Below the pieces are notes generated by a model. It did no database searches, was not told the origin of the DNA, and was given only the letters and a program-made list of their open reading frames with translations. A program made the translations under genes and the position numbers. DNA of 55,408 nucleotides from Akkermansia muciniphila (GTDB taxonomy: Bacteria > Verrucomicrobiota > Verrucomicrobiia > Verrucomicrobiales > Akkermansiaceae), in assembly GCA_945888515.1 (NCBI GenBank), contig CAMDAD010000020.1, positions 1 through 55,408 on the forward strand. The letters are read 5' to 3'. Below, piece by piece: positions 1 through 8,438 of the stretch (positions within the stretch are counted from its first letter, which is position 1; each line of letters starts with the position of its first letter).

Positions 1-146
1 CTCTGATTGGTAGACTGATCATCACGCTGGAGCTTCCACGACTCAACAATCAGCGAACAAAAGATCACACATCCCGGTTCTTATCGAAATGGCACATGCC
101 GCCCGCAGCATACTGCGCAGCGTAAAAGATACTTTTTCAGCAAACA
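1..146. other. Sequence beyond the break in the beta-strand-repeat gene
   Basis: The repeat-protein reading frame on the minus strand stops where this segment begins, and nothing here resembles its repeats. On the plus strand a frame from about position 3 stays open to a stop near 123, encoding about 40 unrecognised residues; it could be the tail of another gene or chance. I see no inverted repeat or target duplication that would identify an insertion sequence end. Confidence 0.35.
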
Positions 147-2330
147 CTAAGTATTGGCACCGCTTACGTTGCGCAGGGCTCCAGCATTGGAGACGCCGGT
201 GCCGCTGAGGGTGAGAGCCTCCGCTCCCACGCTGATATCACCCTGCAATTCCAGAGCCGCAGCGCTCGAAACAGCAGTGCTGCCAGCGGTGGTGCCGAGG
301 GCACTCGCGTTGCGCATGTTGAGCACACCGCCGGTGATCGAGGTGAGGCCAGTGAACGTGTTTGCACCGGTGAGGATCAGTGTTCCCGTTCCGTCCTTGG
401 TAAGCGTGCCGGAAGTGGTGCCGATGACGCTATTGATCGTGGTGTCGCCCGCACCACCCACGGTGAGGCCAAAAGTCGCTCCTGTGATGGTGCCGGCGTT
501 GCTGAGAGTGAGAGTTCCGGCATCGGAATTGACTCGACTGGCAGCTCCGAGGGTAAGCAGACCACCGAAGGTGTTGGCACCGCTGATGTTGCGCAGGGCG
601 CCGGCGTTGGAAACACCGGTGCCGCTGAGAGTCAGAGCTTCTGCTCCCACGCTGATATCACCCTGCAATTCCAGTGCCGCACCGCTCGAAACGGAGGTGG
701 CGCCTGCGGTGGTGCCGAGTGCCGTTGCGTTTCGGATGTTGAGTATACCGCCAGTGATCGATGTTGCGCCAGAGTAGTTGTTCGCTCCCGAGAGAACGAC
801 GTTGCCAGCGCTTGATTTGGTTAGGGCTCCCGCGCCGTCGAGGATCGCGGAAACTGTGCCACTTTGGAGAGCGTAGGAAGTCCCGGTGAGGGCTCCCGTC
901 GTGCCCGTGATGCTACCGCTTTCCATCGACACCGCACCGACAGTGTCGTTGAAGGTAGCGATGTCAAGCGTGCCGCCGGATACCGTTACGCCTCCACTGG
1001 AGAGAGCGTTGGTGATGCCGTAACGAAGTGTTCCGTTAGAGACAGTGGTCAGACCGGTGTGCAAGTTCAAACCGGATAGGATCAAGGTTCCGGCACCCGT
1101 CTTGTTCAGGGCACCCGTCGTGTTGGCGCTCGCACCACTGATGGTCAGCGCGTTTGCAGCTTCAGTTACATGGATCGAACTACTCGTCGCTGTGGTGAGC
1201 GTAAAATTGCGGTTAGTAGAAGCGGTGGCTCCCGTGTATTGCAGCGTGCCGCCGCCGAGAACCAAGTTGCCTGCCGCAACGGCCGCCTGTCCTAGGTTTC
1301 CTGCCACACCACCGTTGCCGATGGTTGCCACACTAAGCGTTCCGCCGTTAATGCTGGTGACTCCGGTAAAGGTGTTTGTTCCGCTGAGGATCAATCGACC
1401 ACTTCCGGTGATGGTCAAGCCGCCATTCGAAAGGATGCCGGATATCACAGACCAATCATCGGCGCTATTCGAGTTATCCACCAGATTGATGGTGCGTGCT
1501 GCACCTCCAAGGTTCAGCGCTTGATTGAGTGTCACAACACCATTCGCGATGCTGCTACCAAGTGTCAAAGTCGTGCCCGTTGTGAGTGACCTAGTGGTCG
1601 TTCCCCAGGTGCCGAGGTTCGTAGAGACTGTGAGGTTACCACCGTAAGCAGCAAAGCCGCCGCCACCAGCGCCGAAGTTGACGCTAGTTGCGCCCGTGCC
1701 AAGCGCCCGGCTGAAGGTGCCGCTCGTAGCGACCACTCCTCCACGCAGCTGGTAGGCTGTTGCGATGTTGCCAGATCCACTAAAAGCAAGCGTTCCCCCG
1801 CTGATCGTCAGCGCCCCCGTGTTTGTGAGGGCTTGGGTGATCAAAAAAGCACTGGTGCCAGACTTGGTGATTCCTTTGCTGCCGAAGTCGTTGCCAGATG
1901 ATCCGGAGAGTGTGATCAAGCCGGTGCCAGTCCCGCCCAGAGTGAGCGGACCGTCGGAGACTTTGATTCCAGAGCTGATCGTGACGGCCTGCGAGGAGTT
2001 TTGGAAAATCCCGTTACCTGAGCCGATAAAGCTTAAAAACGAGCCGCTTAGTGTGAAACCACCGCCACCGTTGGATTCAAACTGGAGCTGGTTCGCTTTG
2101 AATTCCTGCGAAACCGTGATCGTTCGGTTCGTGGCAGCCACTCGTCCAAAAACAAAAGTCCCCGAGGCGTTACCATCCGTTGCGACCGATGATCCTGCTT
2201 GATAATTGCCAGATACATTGATCACCCCACTCGTGGAGCCCGTCCAAATGCCGTTAGCAAACAAAGACGCTGACGTAGCGAGTAAAACAGTTACGCTCAA
2301 TAAAAAGCGATTGAAGGGAGAGGCTTTCAT
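147..2330 (-). CDS. Autotransporter-associated beta-strand repeat (PATR-type) surface protein, C-terminally truncated
   Basis: The 727-residue product has a signal peptide (about residues 1-25, ending near SLFAN) followed by low-complexity Gly/Ser/Thr/Ala-rich beta-strand repeats. Recurring phrases such as GTLILSG, TGANTFTG and TSITGG are typical of autotransporter-associated beta-strand repeats, which form long parallel beta-helices on exported proteins. Family members are usually much longer and end in an autotransporter barrel, PEP-CTERM or other sorting domain. Here the frame stops with TAG directly after GANT, in the middle of a repeat whose earlier copy continues with FGGLLTLG. The stop therefore looks like a truncation rather than a natural end. 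The start ATG at 2330 directly precedes a good signal peptide. An adhesive or matrix role is inferred from the family only. Without an outer-membrane or sorting domain the present product may be non-functional. Confidence 0.8.
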   Translation of the reverse strand: MKASPFNRFLLSVTVLLATSASLFANGIWTGSTSGVINVSGNYQAGSSVATDGNASGTFVFGRVAATNRTITVSQEFKANQLQFESNGGGGFTLSGSFLSFIGSGNGIFQNSSQAVTISSGIKVSDGPLTLGGTGTGLITLSGSSGNDFGSKGITKSGTSAFLITQALTNTGALTISGGTLAFSGSGNIATAYQLRGGVVATSGTFSRALGTGATSVNFGAGGGGFAAYGGNLTVSTNLGTWGTTTRSLTTGTTLTLGSSIANGVVTLNQALNLGGAARTINLVDNSNSADDWSVISGILSNGGLTITGSGRLILSGTNTFTGVTSINGGTLSVATIGNGGVAGNLGQAAVAAGNLVLGGGTLQYTGATASTNRNFTLTTATSSSIHVTEAANALTISGASANTTGALNKTGAGTLILSGLNLHTGLTTVSNGTLRYGITNALSSGGVTVSGGTLDIATFNDTVGAVSMESGSITGTTGALTGTSYALQSGTVSAILDGAGALTKSSAGNVVLSGANNYSGATSITGGILNIRNATALGTTAGATSVSSGAALELQGDISVGAEALTLSGTGVSNAGALRNISGANTFGGLLTLGAASRVNSDAGTLTLSNAGTITGATFGLTVGGAGDTTINSVIGTTSGTLTKDGTGTLILTGANTFTGLTSITGGVLNMRNASALGTTAGSTAVSSAAALELQGDISVGAEALTLSGTGVSNAGALRNVSGANT
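150..785 (-). repeat. Internal ~420-bp direct repeat of the beta-strand-repeat gene
   Basis: Bases 150-365 closely match 570-785 (by eye about 85 percent identical) at an offset of about 420 bp, or 140 codons. Both copies encode the stretch containing ALELQGDISVGAEALTLSG. Such near-identical units can recombine. The copy nearest the gene's 3' end is where the frame breaks off. Confidence 0.7.
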
Positions 2331-2585
2331 GGTAGATTACGGACTGGGGGATGTTAATGAGGGAAATGGGGGATTAATAACAACACATCATTTCCACATA
2401 AATGCTATTTTTGCAGGCAGGCAAAGATTTCTTTTTGCCACAACGTGTGTCAAGACGAAAATTTGCTTTTTTCGCAAAATTTTGTTACGTTTACGCCCGA
2501 TTTTTTATGAATATTCTGACGATTAAGCTGACCCAAGCCGCTAGGTTAAACGTTTTTACAATTTTTGTTTTCGTATTTCGATAAT
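2331..2585. other. AT-rich intergenic region upstream of the repeat-protein gene
   Basis: This 255-bp stretch has no convincing gene. It is clearly more AT-rich than its surroundings. It contains an imperfect hairpin at 2458-2484 (AAAATTTGC, loop, GCAAAATTTT) and, on the minus strand, a TTGACA hexamer at 2448-2453 that could be a -35 element for the repeat-protein gene. No good -10 element follows at the right distance, so a promoter is only a suggestion. Low GC could also mark a rearrangement scar. Confidence 0.4.
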
Positions 2586-2687
2586 GATGATTGGCAAGCA
2601 GTCTGTGTCTGCGGCGATGCCTCGCGCATAACGCAGGACGTCGATCCCGCCCTGCACGAGCTCATCCAAACCTATGGCAAAAAATGA
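2586..2687 (+). pseudogene. C-terminal remnant of a sulfite reductase flavoprotein-type reductase (CysJ family)
   Basis: In the frame beginning at 2586 the translation reads DDWQAVCVCGDASRITQDVD and continues as PALHELIQTYGKK before a TGA at 2685-2687. VCGDASR followed by DVDxALHExI is the NADPH-binding end of CysJ/cytochrome P450 reductase-type flavoproteins, whose standard form is VCGDAxxMAxDV followed by an ALxxII-type helix. The usual last 25-30 residues ending in RYxRDVY are missing, and no matching sequence precedes position 2586. There is no start codon or ribosome-binding site. I read it as a decayed fragment. An N-terminal fragment of the same family lies at 32127-32372. Confidence 0.65.
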
Positions 2688-2802
2688 TTCTTGGGGTCTT
2701 TCGTGCCGTGGCGGTCAAGCCGGATTGACGGATCGCTCCCTTTTTTCATTGGCAGATCATCGCATTTTTTTCTACCATCGCGCGCAGCAAATCTCTCTGA
2801 TC

Positions 2803-3225
2803 ATGAAATTCCTCATCACTCTCACGATTGCCATGCTTGCGCTGATCGCTTGCACGCCACCCGCCAGCCAATCCACCACAGGAACCTCCGTCAATTCCCT
2901 CGATGAATACGCCAACGGCACCGTCCAACAATACGGTGGCTCGGTCGGCTCGCGCTATGCGATGTTTCAACTGACGTGGAAGTCCTCTGGCAATGTGGTC
3001 GGCTCCTACTATCACCCCGCCGATCACGGCACCATCAGCTATCAACTCAAGGGCAAAAACACTGCCGACGGCCAATTGGTATTGACCGAATACACGCAAG
3101 GCCGCCAGACGGCGATCCTCACGCTGAACAAGTCGATCAGTCAAAGCTTGATCACTTGGTCCGGCACTATGCACAATACCGATGGCCGCGTCATTCCTGT
3201 GAGCTTCACGCGCAATGGACAATGA
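2803..3225 (+). CDS. Small secreted lipoprotein of unknown function
   Basis: The ATG at 2803 opens a 140-residue protein with a lipoprotein signal peptide: basic start, hydrophobic core and lipobox LIAC with the acylated Cys at residue 17. The mature part is rich in beta-prone residues (for example QLTWKSSGNVVGSYYHP) and looks like one small beta-barrel or beta-sandwich domain. The frame stays open upstream to 2674, but the signal peptide fixes the start at 2803. No enzyme motif is visible and I cannot name a family. It lies 58 bp before the GH10-like gene, but the two need not be co-transcribed because that gene has its own TANNNT element. Confidence 0.75.
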   Translation: MKFLITLTIAMLALIACTPPASQSTTGTSVNSLDEYANGTVQQYGGSVGSRYAMFQLTWKSSGNVVGSYYHPADHGTISYQLKGKNTADGQLVLTEYTQGRQTAILTLNKSISQSLITWSGTMHNTDGRVIPVSFTRNGQ

Positions 3226-3283
3226 GTCGCAGCGCACGCTGCTTCACGCCTGTGCCTTCCTGTCCTAACCATACGCTACTCCC

Positions 3284-4984
3284 ATGAAAACACTTTTGCT
3301 GTGGTTTTGCGCCACTCCGCTTCTTGCCTTGGACATTCCGTCAGGCGGCACGCCCATGGACGCCTCTCCGCTCTCCGCTCATGTCTTTGATGGCTTCGGT
3401 CAAAAACAAGCCACTGCGGAAAAAGGCCAACAACTGCAAATCACGCGCGCTGATCCTTCGCGCCCCTTCGTGGCCCAGTGCTCGGTCACCTCAGCAAGCC
3501 GCCAGACACTCGCTAAAAACAGCCCACTATTAGCGATCGTGCGCTGCCGCAGCACGGATGCCAAGCGCGCCGCGTTTCTCGCCAAATGGCAGCTCGGGGC
3601 CGCTCCGTATTCCGCCTACACCGGCACGATGGAAGTGCCCGTTTCGCGCGAGTGGCAGGACTACGCTGTGTTGCTGATCACGCAGGAAGCGATCGATACA
3701 GATCGTTTGCAATTCACCATGCTCTGCGGCCAAAAGGAACAGTCATGGGAAATCGCTAGCGTGCAGCTCTGGTCCTACCCGCCCGGCACCGATGTCAGTG
3801 CCTTCCCTCGCATCCGCCGCACTTATGAAGGTCGCGAGCCAGACGCTCCGTGGCGCAAGGAAGCCTTGGAACGGATCGAAAAAATCCGCAAGGCTGATCT
3901 CACGACTACCCTGCGCGATGCCAAGGGAAAACCTCTCGTCCATCAGGAAGTCACGCTGGAGCTGCAGCGTCATGCCTTCGGCTTCGGCTCGGCCATTCCC
4001 GTGCAGCGATTGCTGGAACACTCCGCCGATGGCGAGCAGTTCCGTAAGATCGTGGACAATCATTTCAGCATGGTCGTGTTTGAAAATGACCTCAAGGACT
4101 ACGGCTGGAATCAGAATCTCGACGATGCTAAAAAACGTCAGCGCAATGAGCAGCTCGATCGTGGACTCGGCTGGCTGCACGACCGCCACATCGCCGTGCG
4201 CGGACACTACCTGATGCAAACCGCACGACCTCACAACTTGCAGGGCAAGGATGCCGCTACCGTGCGACGCCATTTTCTCGATAGCGCCCGCGAGCGACTC
4301 GACTTCGTCGGCGACCGCGTCTGTGAGTGGGATGTGATCAATCATCCCATCGCTTGGGCCGGAGCGGATCTACTGACACGCCATGCTGGGCTCGAGAGCA
4401 TCGACCGCGAAGTCTTCGATCTCGCGCGCCGCGAAACCACACTTCCGCTCTTTATCAATGAAGATCAAATTTTCCGTCCCGGCGCTCAGTCAGATGATAC
4501 GTTTATTTATCTTCAATCGTTAAAAAAAGCGGGCTATCCCGTTGCGGGACTGGGCAACCAAGCGCACTTCGATGAAAGCTATCTACCCTCACCACAGGAA
4601 ATGCTAGCCACCACCGATCGTTTTGCCACCGTGGTGCCGAAACAGATCATCACCGAGTTCGATATCGTCACCACGGCCGACGAGTCACTGGCAGCCGACT
4701 TTACGCGCGACATCATGATCGCGACTTTCAGCCATCCGGCGTATCATGGATTCCTGCTCTGGGGCTTCTGGGAGGGATCCCACTGGAAACCACAGGCGGC
4801 CTCCTGGAACCGTGATTGGACCATGCGCGCGCGGGGTGAGGCATTTATCGATTTGGTAGGACGCCAGTGGCACACCAAGGTCACCCTCAACACAGATGAA
4901 AACGGCAAGGTCTCCTGGCGTGGTTTTCCTGGTTGGTATAAAGTGAGAGGCGACGGCTTGGAGCAATGGTTGGAAATCAAGTGA
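3284..4984 (+). CDS. Secreted GH10-like glycoside hydrolase with altered acid/base site
   Basis: The 566-residue protein has a short signal peptide (about 1-16), a beta-rich carbohydrate-binding-like region (about 25-170) and a GH10-type TIM barrel (about 190-520). GH10 landmarks are recognisable: FENDLKDYGW (near 267), RGHYLM (306-311), WDVIN (349-353), GNQAHFD (424-430) and the nucleophile motif ITEFD with Glu458. In classical GH10 xylanases WDVxN is followed by the acid/base Glu; here residue 354 is His (WDVINHP). The protein may therefore use another proton donor, act on a different substrate, or only bind. A TACGCT hexamer sits 6 nt before the ATG. Xylan or plant polysaccharide as substrate is inferred from the family alone. 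Confidence 0.75.
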   Translation: MKTLLLWFCATPLLALDIPSGGTPMDASPLSAHVFDGFGQKQATAEKGQQLQITRADPSRPFVAQCSVTSASRQTLAKNSPLLAIVRCRSTDAKRAAFLAKWQLGAAPYSAYTGTMEVPVSREWQDYAVLLITQEAIDTDRLQFTMLCGQKEQSWEIASVQLWSYPPGTDVSAFPRIRRTYEGREPDAPWRKEALERIEKIRKADLTTTLRDAKGKPLVHQEVTLELQRHAFGFGSAIPVQRLLEHSADGEQFRKIVDNHFSMVVFENDLKDYGWNQNLDDAKKRQRNEQLDRGLGWLHDRHIAVRGHYLMQTARPHNLQGKDAATVRRHFLDSARERLDFVGDRVCEWDVINHPIAWAGADLLTRHAGLESIDREVFDLARRETTLPLFINEDQIFRPGAQSDDTFIYLQSLKKAGYPVAGLGNQAHFDESYLPSPQEMLATTDRFATVVPKQIITEFDIVTTADESLAADFTRDIMIATFSHPAYHGFLLWGFWEGSHWKPQAASWNRDWTMRARGEAFIDLVGRQWHTKVTLNTDENGKVSWRGFPGWYKVRGDGLEQWLEIK

Positions 4985-5013
4985 CTTCGCTTCCGCATTG
5001 ACAGTCGGAAAGT

Positions 5014-5220
5014 ATGGGTTACATCTCAGGCATGTTACGGATACCAAAACTGACTCATCTCGTATTCGCCTTACTGGTGCTTTCCTCAACCTCCTGCGTG
5101 CCTCTTGCTCTGGGCGCCGCGGCAGGTTATGTGGCGCGTGAAAATGGATACAAAGTCCAGCCGCCGTTGAAAAAATCGGAGAGCTCCGCACCTACTGACG
5201 ACGGCAAGTCCGAAAACTAA
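5014..5220 (+). CDS. Very small lipoprotein
   Basis: A 68-residue product with a hydrophobic segment (HLVFALLVLSSTSC) ending in a lipobox-like TSC, then an Ala/Gly-rich stretch LALGAAAGYVA and a charged hydrophilic tail. An alternative start at 5032 gives 62 residues and a more usual signal peptide; CAGG lies just before it. The Ala/Gly stretch is reminiscent of small glycine-zipper outer-membrane lipoproteins, but it is too short to assign. It lies 38 bp before the HtrA-like gene on the same strand and may share its transcript. Confidence 0.6.
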   Translation: MGYISGMLRIPKLTHLVFALLVLSSTSCVPLALGAAAGYVARENGYKVQPPLKKSESSAPTDDGKSEN

Positions 5221-5258
5221 TTCGCCAGACACGGCGTTTCCGACTCTTTTTTACCCTC

Positions 5259-6755
5259 ATGAAATACTTCCATCTCTGCCTCGTCCTCACGGGCATTTCC
5301 TGGGCCCAGACGCTTCAGTCGTCAACTGCGCCTACCACGAGTCCCGCCGCCGCGCCCACCACAGCGGAAATCTATCGCTCTGTGGTGCGAATCGAGGTCG
5401 CCACGCAAGTGCCGAACTATGCCGCGCCATGGAATGCCGGTCGCTTCAGTGGTGGCATCGGCACGGGCTTTTTGATCGGACCTAACAAGTTCCTGACAAA
5501 CGCCCACGTCGTCTCCAACGGCGCGCGTTTTCTCATCACCATCTACGGATCGCCGGAGAAGCATCAGGCCAAGGTGGATTTTATCGCACATGATTGCGAT
5601 CTCGCGATTCTCTCGGTGGAGGACTTTTCGCCTTTTGAAAAGCTTCCCGTTTTTTCGATCGGCCAAGCCGTGCCAGAACTGGAGTCGCAGGTGCGCGTCA
5701 TCGGCTACCCGATTGGTGGCGAGCGACTCTCAGTCACGCGCGGCGTGGTGTCGCGCATCGACTTCCAACCATACTCGCATTCCCGCGCCGATTCGCACCT
5801 GATAGTGCAGATCGATGCCGCCATCAACCCAGGCAACTCTGGCGGTCCGGTGCTTCAGGAAAACAAGGTCGTAGGCGTGGCGTTTCAGGGGCTAACCGAA
5901 GCGGACAACACTGGCTACATCATCCCGACACCCGTAGTGAATCGATTTCTCAAAGACGTGGAAGACGGACGCTACGACGAATACACCGATCTGGGTGTGA
6001 CGGAATTTCCGCTGATCAATCCCGCCATGCGCGAGGCGCTGAAGATGCCAAACAATGGGATTGGCGTCTTGGTAACGGATGTCACGCCCACCAGCAGTTG
6101 CGATGGAAAAATCAATCCTGGGGATGTGCTCATCGGGATTGACGACCATCCGATCGATGCGAATGGCTCGATCTTGATCGAGGGGGAAAAGGTCAGTATG
6201 CACGAAATTGTCGAACGCAAATTTGCCGGAGATGAGGTAAAACTGCGTGTGCGGCGCGGCGACCAGTCGCTGGAGATTCCAGTGACTTTGAAAACCTTGC
6301 CGCAATCTCGCATGTATGCCATCAGATATGAAGAGAAACCGCGCTACATTGTCTTCGCTGGACTCGTGTTTCAACCGCTAGATACCAACCTTTTTGCCAC
6401 CGCCTCCCTGCGCGATGTGACGGTGCGTCGCCTCTATACCGAATACGTCTCGAAAGGCCGTTTTCTGGAACTGGAGGATATTGTGATTCTCACGGACTTC
6501 CTCGCTGATGAACTCAACAGCAGCTTGCCACCGTATAAAGGCAAAGCCGTGAAATCGATCAACGGCACAGTGGTGAAGTCACTCGCACAAGCAGAGCAAC
6601 TCCTCTATCCGCAGAGCCCTCCCGAAAATTTTGTGATTGAACTTCATGGCGTGGATCGCCCGCTCGTGCTGCCGGCCTCGCAAATCGCGGCATCGAATGA
6701 TCGGGTGAGAAAAAATTACAATATTCCCCGCCTCAGCAACCTCAAAGCCCGCTAA
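5259..6755 (+). CDS. HtrA/DegP-like periplasmic serine protease with PDZ domains
   Basis: The 498-residue protein has a signal peptide (1-16, ISWAQ) and a trypsin-like S1C domain with an intact triad: His83 in TNAHVV, Asp114 in HDCDLAIL and Ser194 in NPGNSGGPV. C-terminal PDZ-like regions follow (roughly 250-350, with VTDVTPTS and INPGDVLIGID, and 360-480). The family degrades or refolds damaged envelope proteins, using the PDZ domains to sense substrate. The gene lies 17 bp before a paralogue that has lost the triad, so the two are almost certainly co-transcribed and their products may work together. No heat-shock promoter motif was recognised. Confidence 0.9.
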   Translation: MKYFHLCLVLTGISWAQTLQSSTAPTTSPAAAPTTAEIYRSVVRIEVATQVPNYAAPWNAGRFSGGIGTGFLIGPNKFLTNAHVVSNGARFLITIYGSPEKHQAKVDFIAHDCDLAILSVEDFSPFEKLPVFSIGQAVPELESQVRVIGYPIGGERLSVTRGVVSRIDFQPYSHSRADSHLIVQIDAAINPGNSGGPVLQENKVVGVAFQGLTEADNTGYIIPTPVVNRFLKDVEDGRYDEYTDLGVTEFPLINPAMREALKMPNNGIGVLVTDVTPTSSCDGKINPGDVLIGIDDHPIDANGSILIEGEKVSMHEIVERKFAGDEVKLRVRRGDQSLEIPVTLKTLPQSRMYAIRYEEKPRYIVFAGLVFQPLDTNLFATASLRDVTVRRLYTEYVSKGRFLELEDIVILTDFLADELNSSLPPYKGKAVKSINGTVVKSLAQAEQLLYPQSPPENFVIELHGVDRPLVLPASQIAASNDRVRKNYNIPRLSNLKAR

Positions 6756-6772
6756 CACATCTGACACCGCTC

Positions 6773-8314
6773 ATGAAATCGATCTATCTCTTGCCGCTGT
6801 TCTTGCTGGGCGCTTGCCAAAAACCCGCGACAAGTCCGACACTCAGCGCAACGACTCCTGTTGCGACAGCGCCCGAAAGCATCACCACAACTCAGGGCGC
6901 TGATGCCCATCTTTCTGTCGTGCGCGTGAATGCCACATTGCAAAACTGGAACGTCGCACAGCCATGGGAGAAGAACCCGCCGCGCCGTCGTCGTTCGCTC
7001 GGGGCAATCGTCGGCGAGCGTCATGTCATCACCACAGCGGAAATGGTGGCGGATGTGACGTTTGTGGAACTGGAATCCACCGATGGCACCCGCCGAACAA
7101 GGGCTGAGGTTGCCAGCGTGGATTACGAGGTCAATCTTGCCCTGCTGGAACTGCCGGAGGGAGAAGAATCCAAGGCGTTTTTCCAAGGGATGAAAGTTCT
7201 GGAAATCGCGCCAACACCGCCCCTGCGTGATACCCTCGAAATCATCCAAGTGGAGGACAATGGACAGAGCCTTGTCACCGCCGGGCAACTGCTCTCCGCG
7301 GATGTGCGTGCCACCTTTCTGCCCGGACAGTTGTTTCTGACCTACCGCGTTAAGGCATCGATGCAATCGTCCGCCTCCTCCTTCACCGTACCCGTTTTCA
7401 ACGAAGGAAAACTCGCCGGCATCCTCAGCTCCTACGACAGCAAAGACCAGATCAGCGATGTCATCGCCACGCCATTGATTGCACGCTTTCTGATGGAGTC
7501 GAAAAAAGAAACCTACCAAGGCTTCCCGAACCTAGGCGTGAACATCAATCCAACCGAAGACATTCATTTCCGCTCCTACTTGAAAATTCCCGAGTCTGAA
7601 GGTGGCATTTACGTGAATAAGGTGCGCAAAGGCTCGGCAGCCGATAAAGCCAAGCTTTTACCTGGCGATGTGATCCTTGGGATCGATGGCAATCCGATTG
7701 ATCGACGCGGTTACTACAAAGACCCGATTTACGGGGCGCTTCCATGGGTGCAGTTGGTGCGGGGGAACAAGTCCGCCGGCGATAGTGTCACGCTCTCGCT
7801 GTGGCGCGATGGCAAAGCTCAGGAAACATCCGTCGAGCTCACCCGTCAGGAAGAAAGCACACGTTTGGTGCCGAACTACCAGTTTGGTATCGCGCCGAAT
7901 TTTCTCATCAAAGGAGGCATGATTTTCCAGGAGCTCACCCGCCCGTTGCTCGAAGCCTATGGCGAGGACTGGGAATCGCGCGCGCCACTGAATTTTCTCG
8001 ATGCCATGAGCAATCCGGAAGCCTACCAGGAAAACCACGAACGCATGATCTGCCTCACCGGGGTGATCCCCACCCAAGCCACCGTCGGTTACGAGGGGCT
8101 GCGCAACCTGATGGTGAGCCGCGTAAATGGCAAATCCGTGCGCAATATGAAGGAGCTGATCAGCGCCTTCGGAGCCCTGCCGCTGAGCGGGAAGTCGCAT
8201 TCCATTCAATTTCTCGATGAAACGCTTGTCATTCACCTCGATGAAAAAATGTCCGATCTGATTGACCAAAATCTGCTACAGCGGGGACTAAATCAGCTTT
8301 CAAGGGCGGATTGA
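6773..8314 (+). CDS. Catalytically dead HtrA-like paralogue (lipoprotein pseudoprotease)
   Basis: The 513-residue protein has a lipoprotein signal peptide (LLGAC, Cys15) and the same fold order as the protease before it: an S1C-like domain, then PDZ-like regions (for example RKGSAADKAKLLPGDVILGI). Aligning the two, the catalytic His becomes Glu90 (TTAEMV against TNAHVV), Asp becomes Asn121 (VNLALL against CDLAIL), and NSGGP becomes a Ser-rich stretch ending FTVP, putting Phe204 at the Ser position. All three triad residues and the oxyanion glycines are gone, yet the 1.5-kb frame is intact, arguing for a retained non-catalytic role such as binding substrate or regulating the active partner. 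The lipid anchor would tether it to a membrane. The function is inference. Confidence 0.8.
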   Translation: MKSIYLLPLFLLGACQKPATSPTLSATTPVATAPESITTTQGADAHLSVVRVNATLQNWNVAQPWEKNPPRRRRSLGAIVGERHVITTAEMVADVTFVELESTDGTRRTRAEVASVDYEVNLALLELPEGEESKAFFQGMKVLEIAPTPPLRDTLEIIQVEDNGQSLVTAGQLLSADVRATFLPGQLFLTYRVKASMQSSASSFTVPVFNEGKLAGILSSYDSKDQISDVIATPLIARFLMESKKETYQGFPNLGVNINPTEDIHFRSYLKIPESEGGIYVNKVRKGSAADKAKLLPGDVILGIDGNPIDRRGYYKDPIYGALPWVQLVRGNKSAGDSVTLSLWRDGKAQETSVELTRQEESTRLVPNYQFGIAPNFLIKGGMIFQELTRPLLEAYGEDWESRAPLNFLDAMSNPEAYQENHERMICLTGVIPTQATVGYEGLRNLMVSRVNGKSVRNMKELISAFGALPLSGKSHSIQFLDETLVIHLDEKMSDLIDQNLLQRGLNQLSRAD

Positions 8315-8404
8315 TCTGTCGCAATCCAGCGGCAGGACGTTTTGTGACGTGTTCGGCACAAATTTTGAAATGGCATGACAGTCGATTCCGTATTTACATG
8401 GTGC

Positions 8405-8420
8405 TGGCATTAAACTTGCT
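8405..8420 (+). promoter_or_regulatory. Possible sigma54-type promoter before the pseudopilin cassette
   Basis: TGGCAT at 8405-8410, TAAAC, then TTGCT at 8416-8420 matches the -24/-12 consensus TGGCAC-N5-TTGCW with the invariant GG and GC at the correct spacing. The predicted start would lie near 8431, only about 8 nt before the ATG at 8439. Sigma54 often drives pilus genes, which fits the context. No enhancer-binding site was identified. Confidence 0.4.
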
Positions 8421-8438
8421 CTCACCAGTTCTGTCCAC

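Noticed and set aside
154-2202. Pro/Val-rich open frames on the plus strand opposite the beta-strand-repeat gene
   Set aside because: Mirror images of a Gly/Ser/Thr-rich repeat gene; no signal, start or motif supports them.
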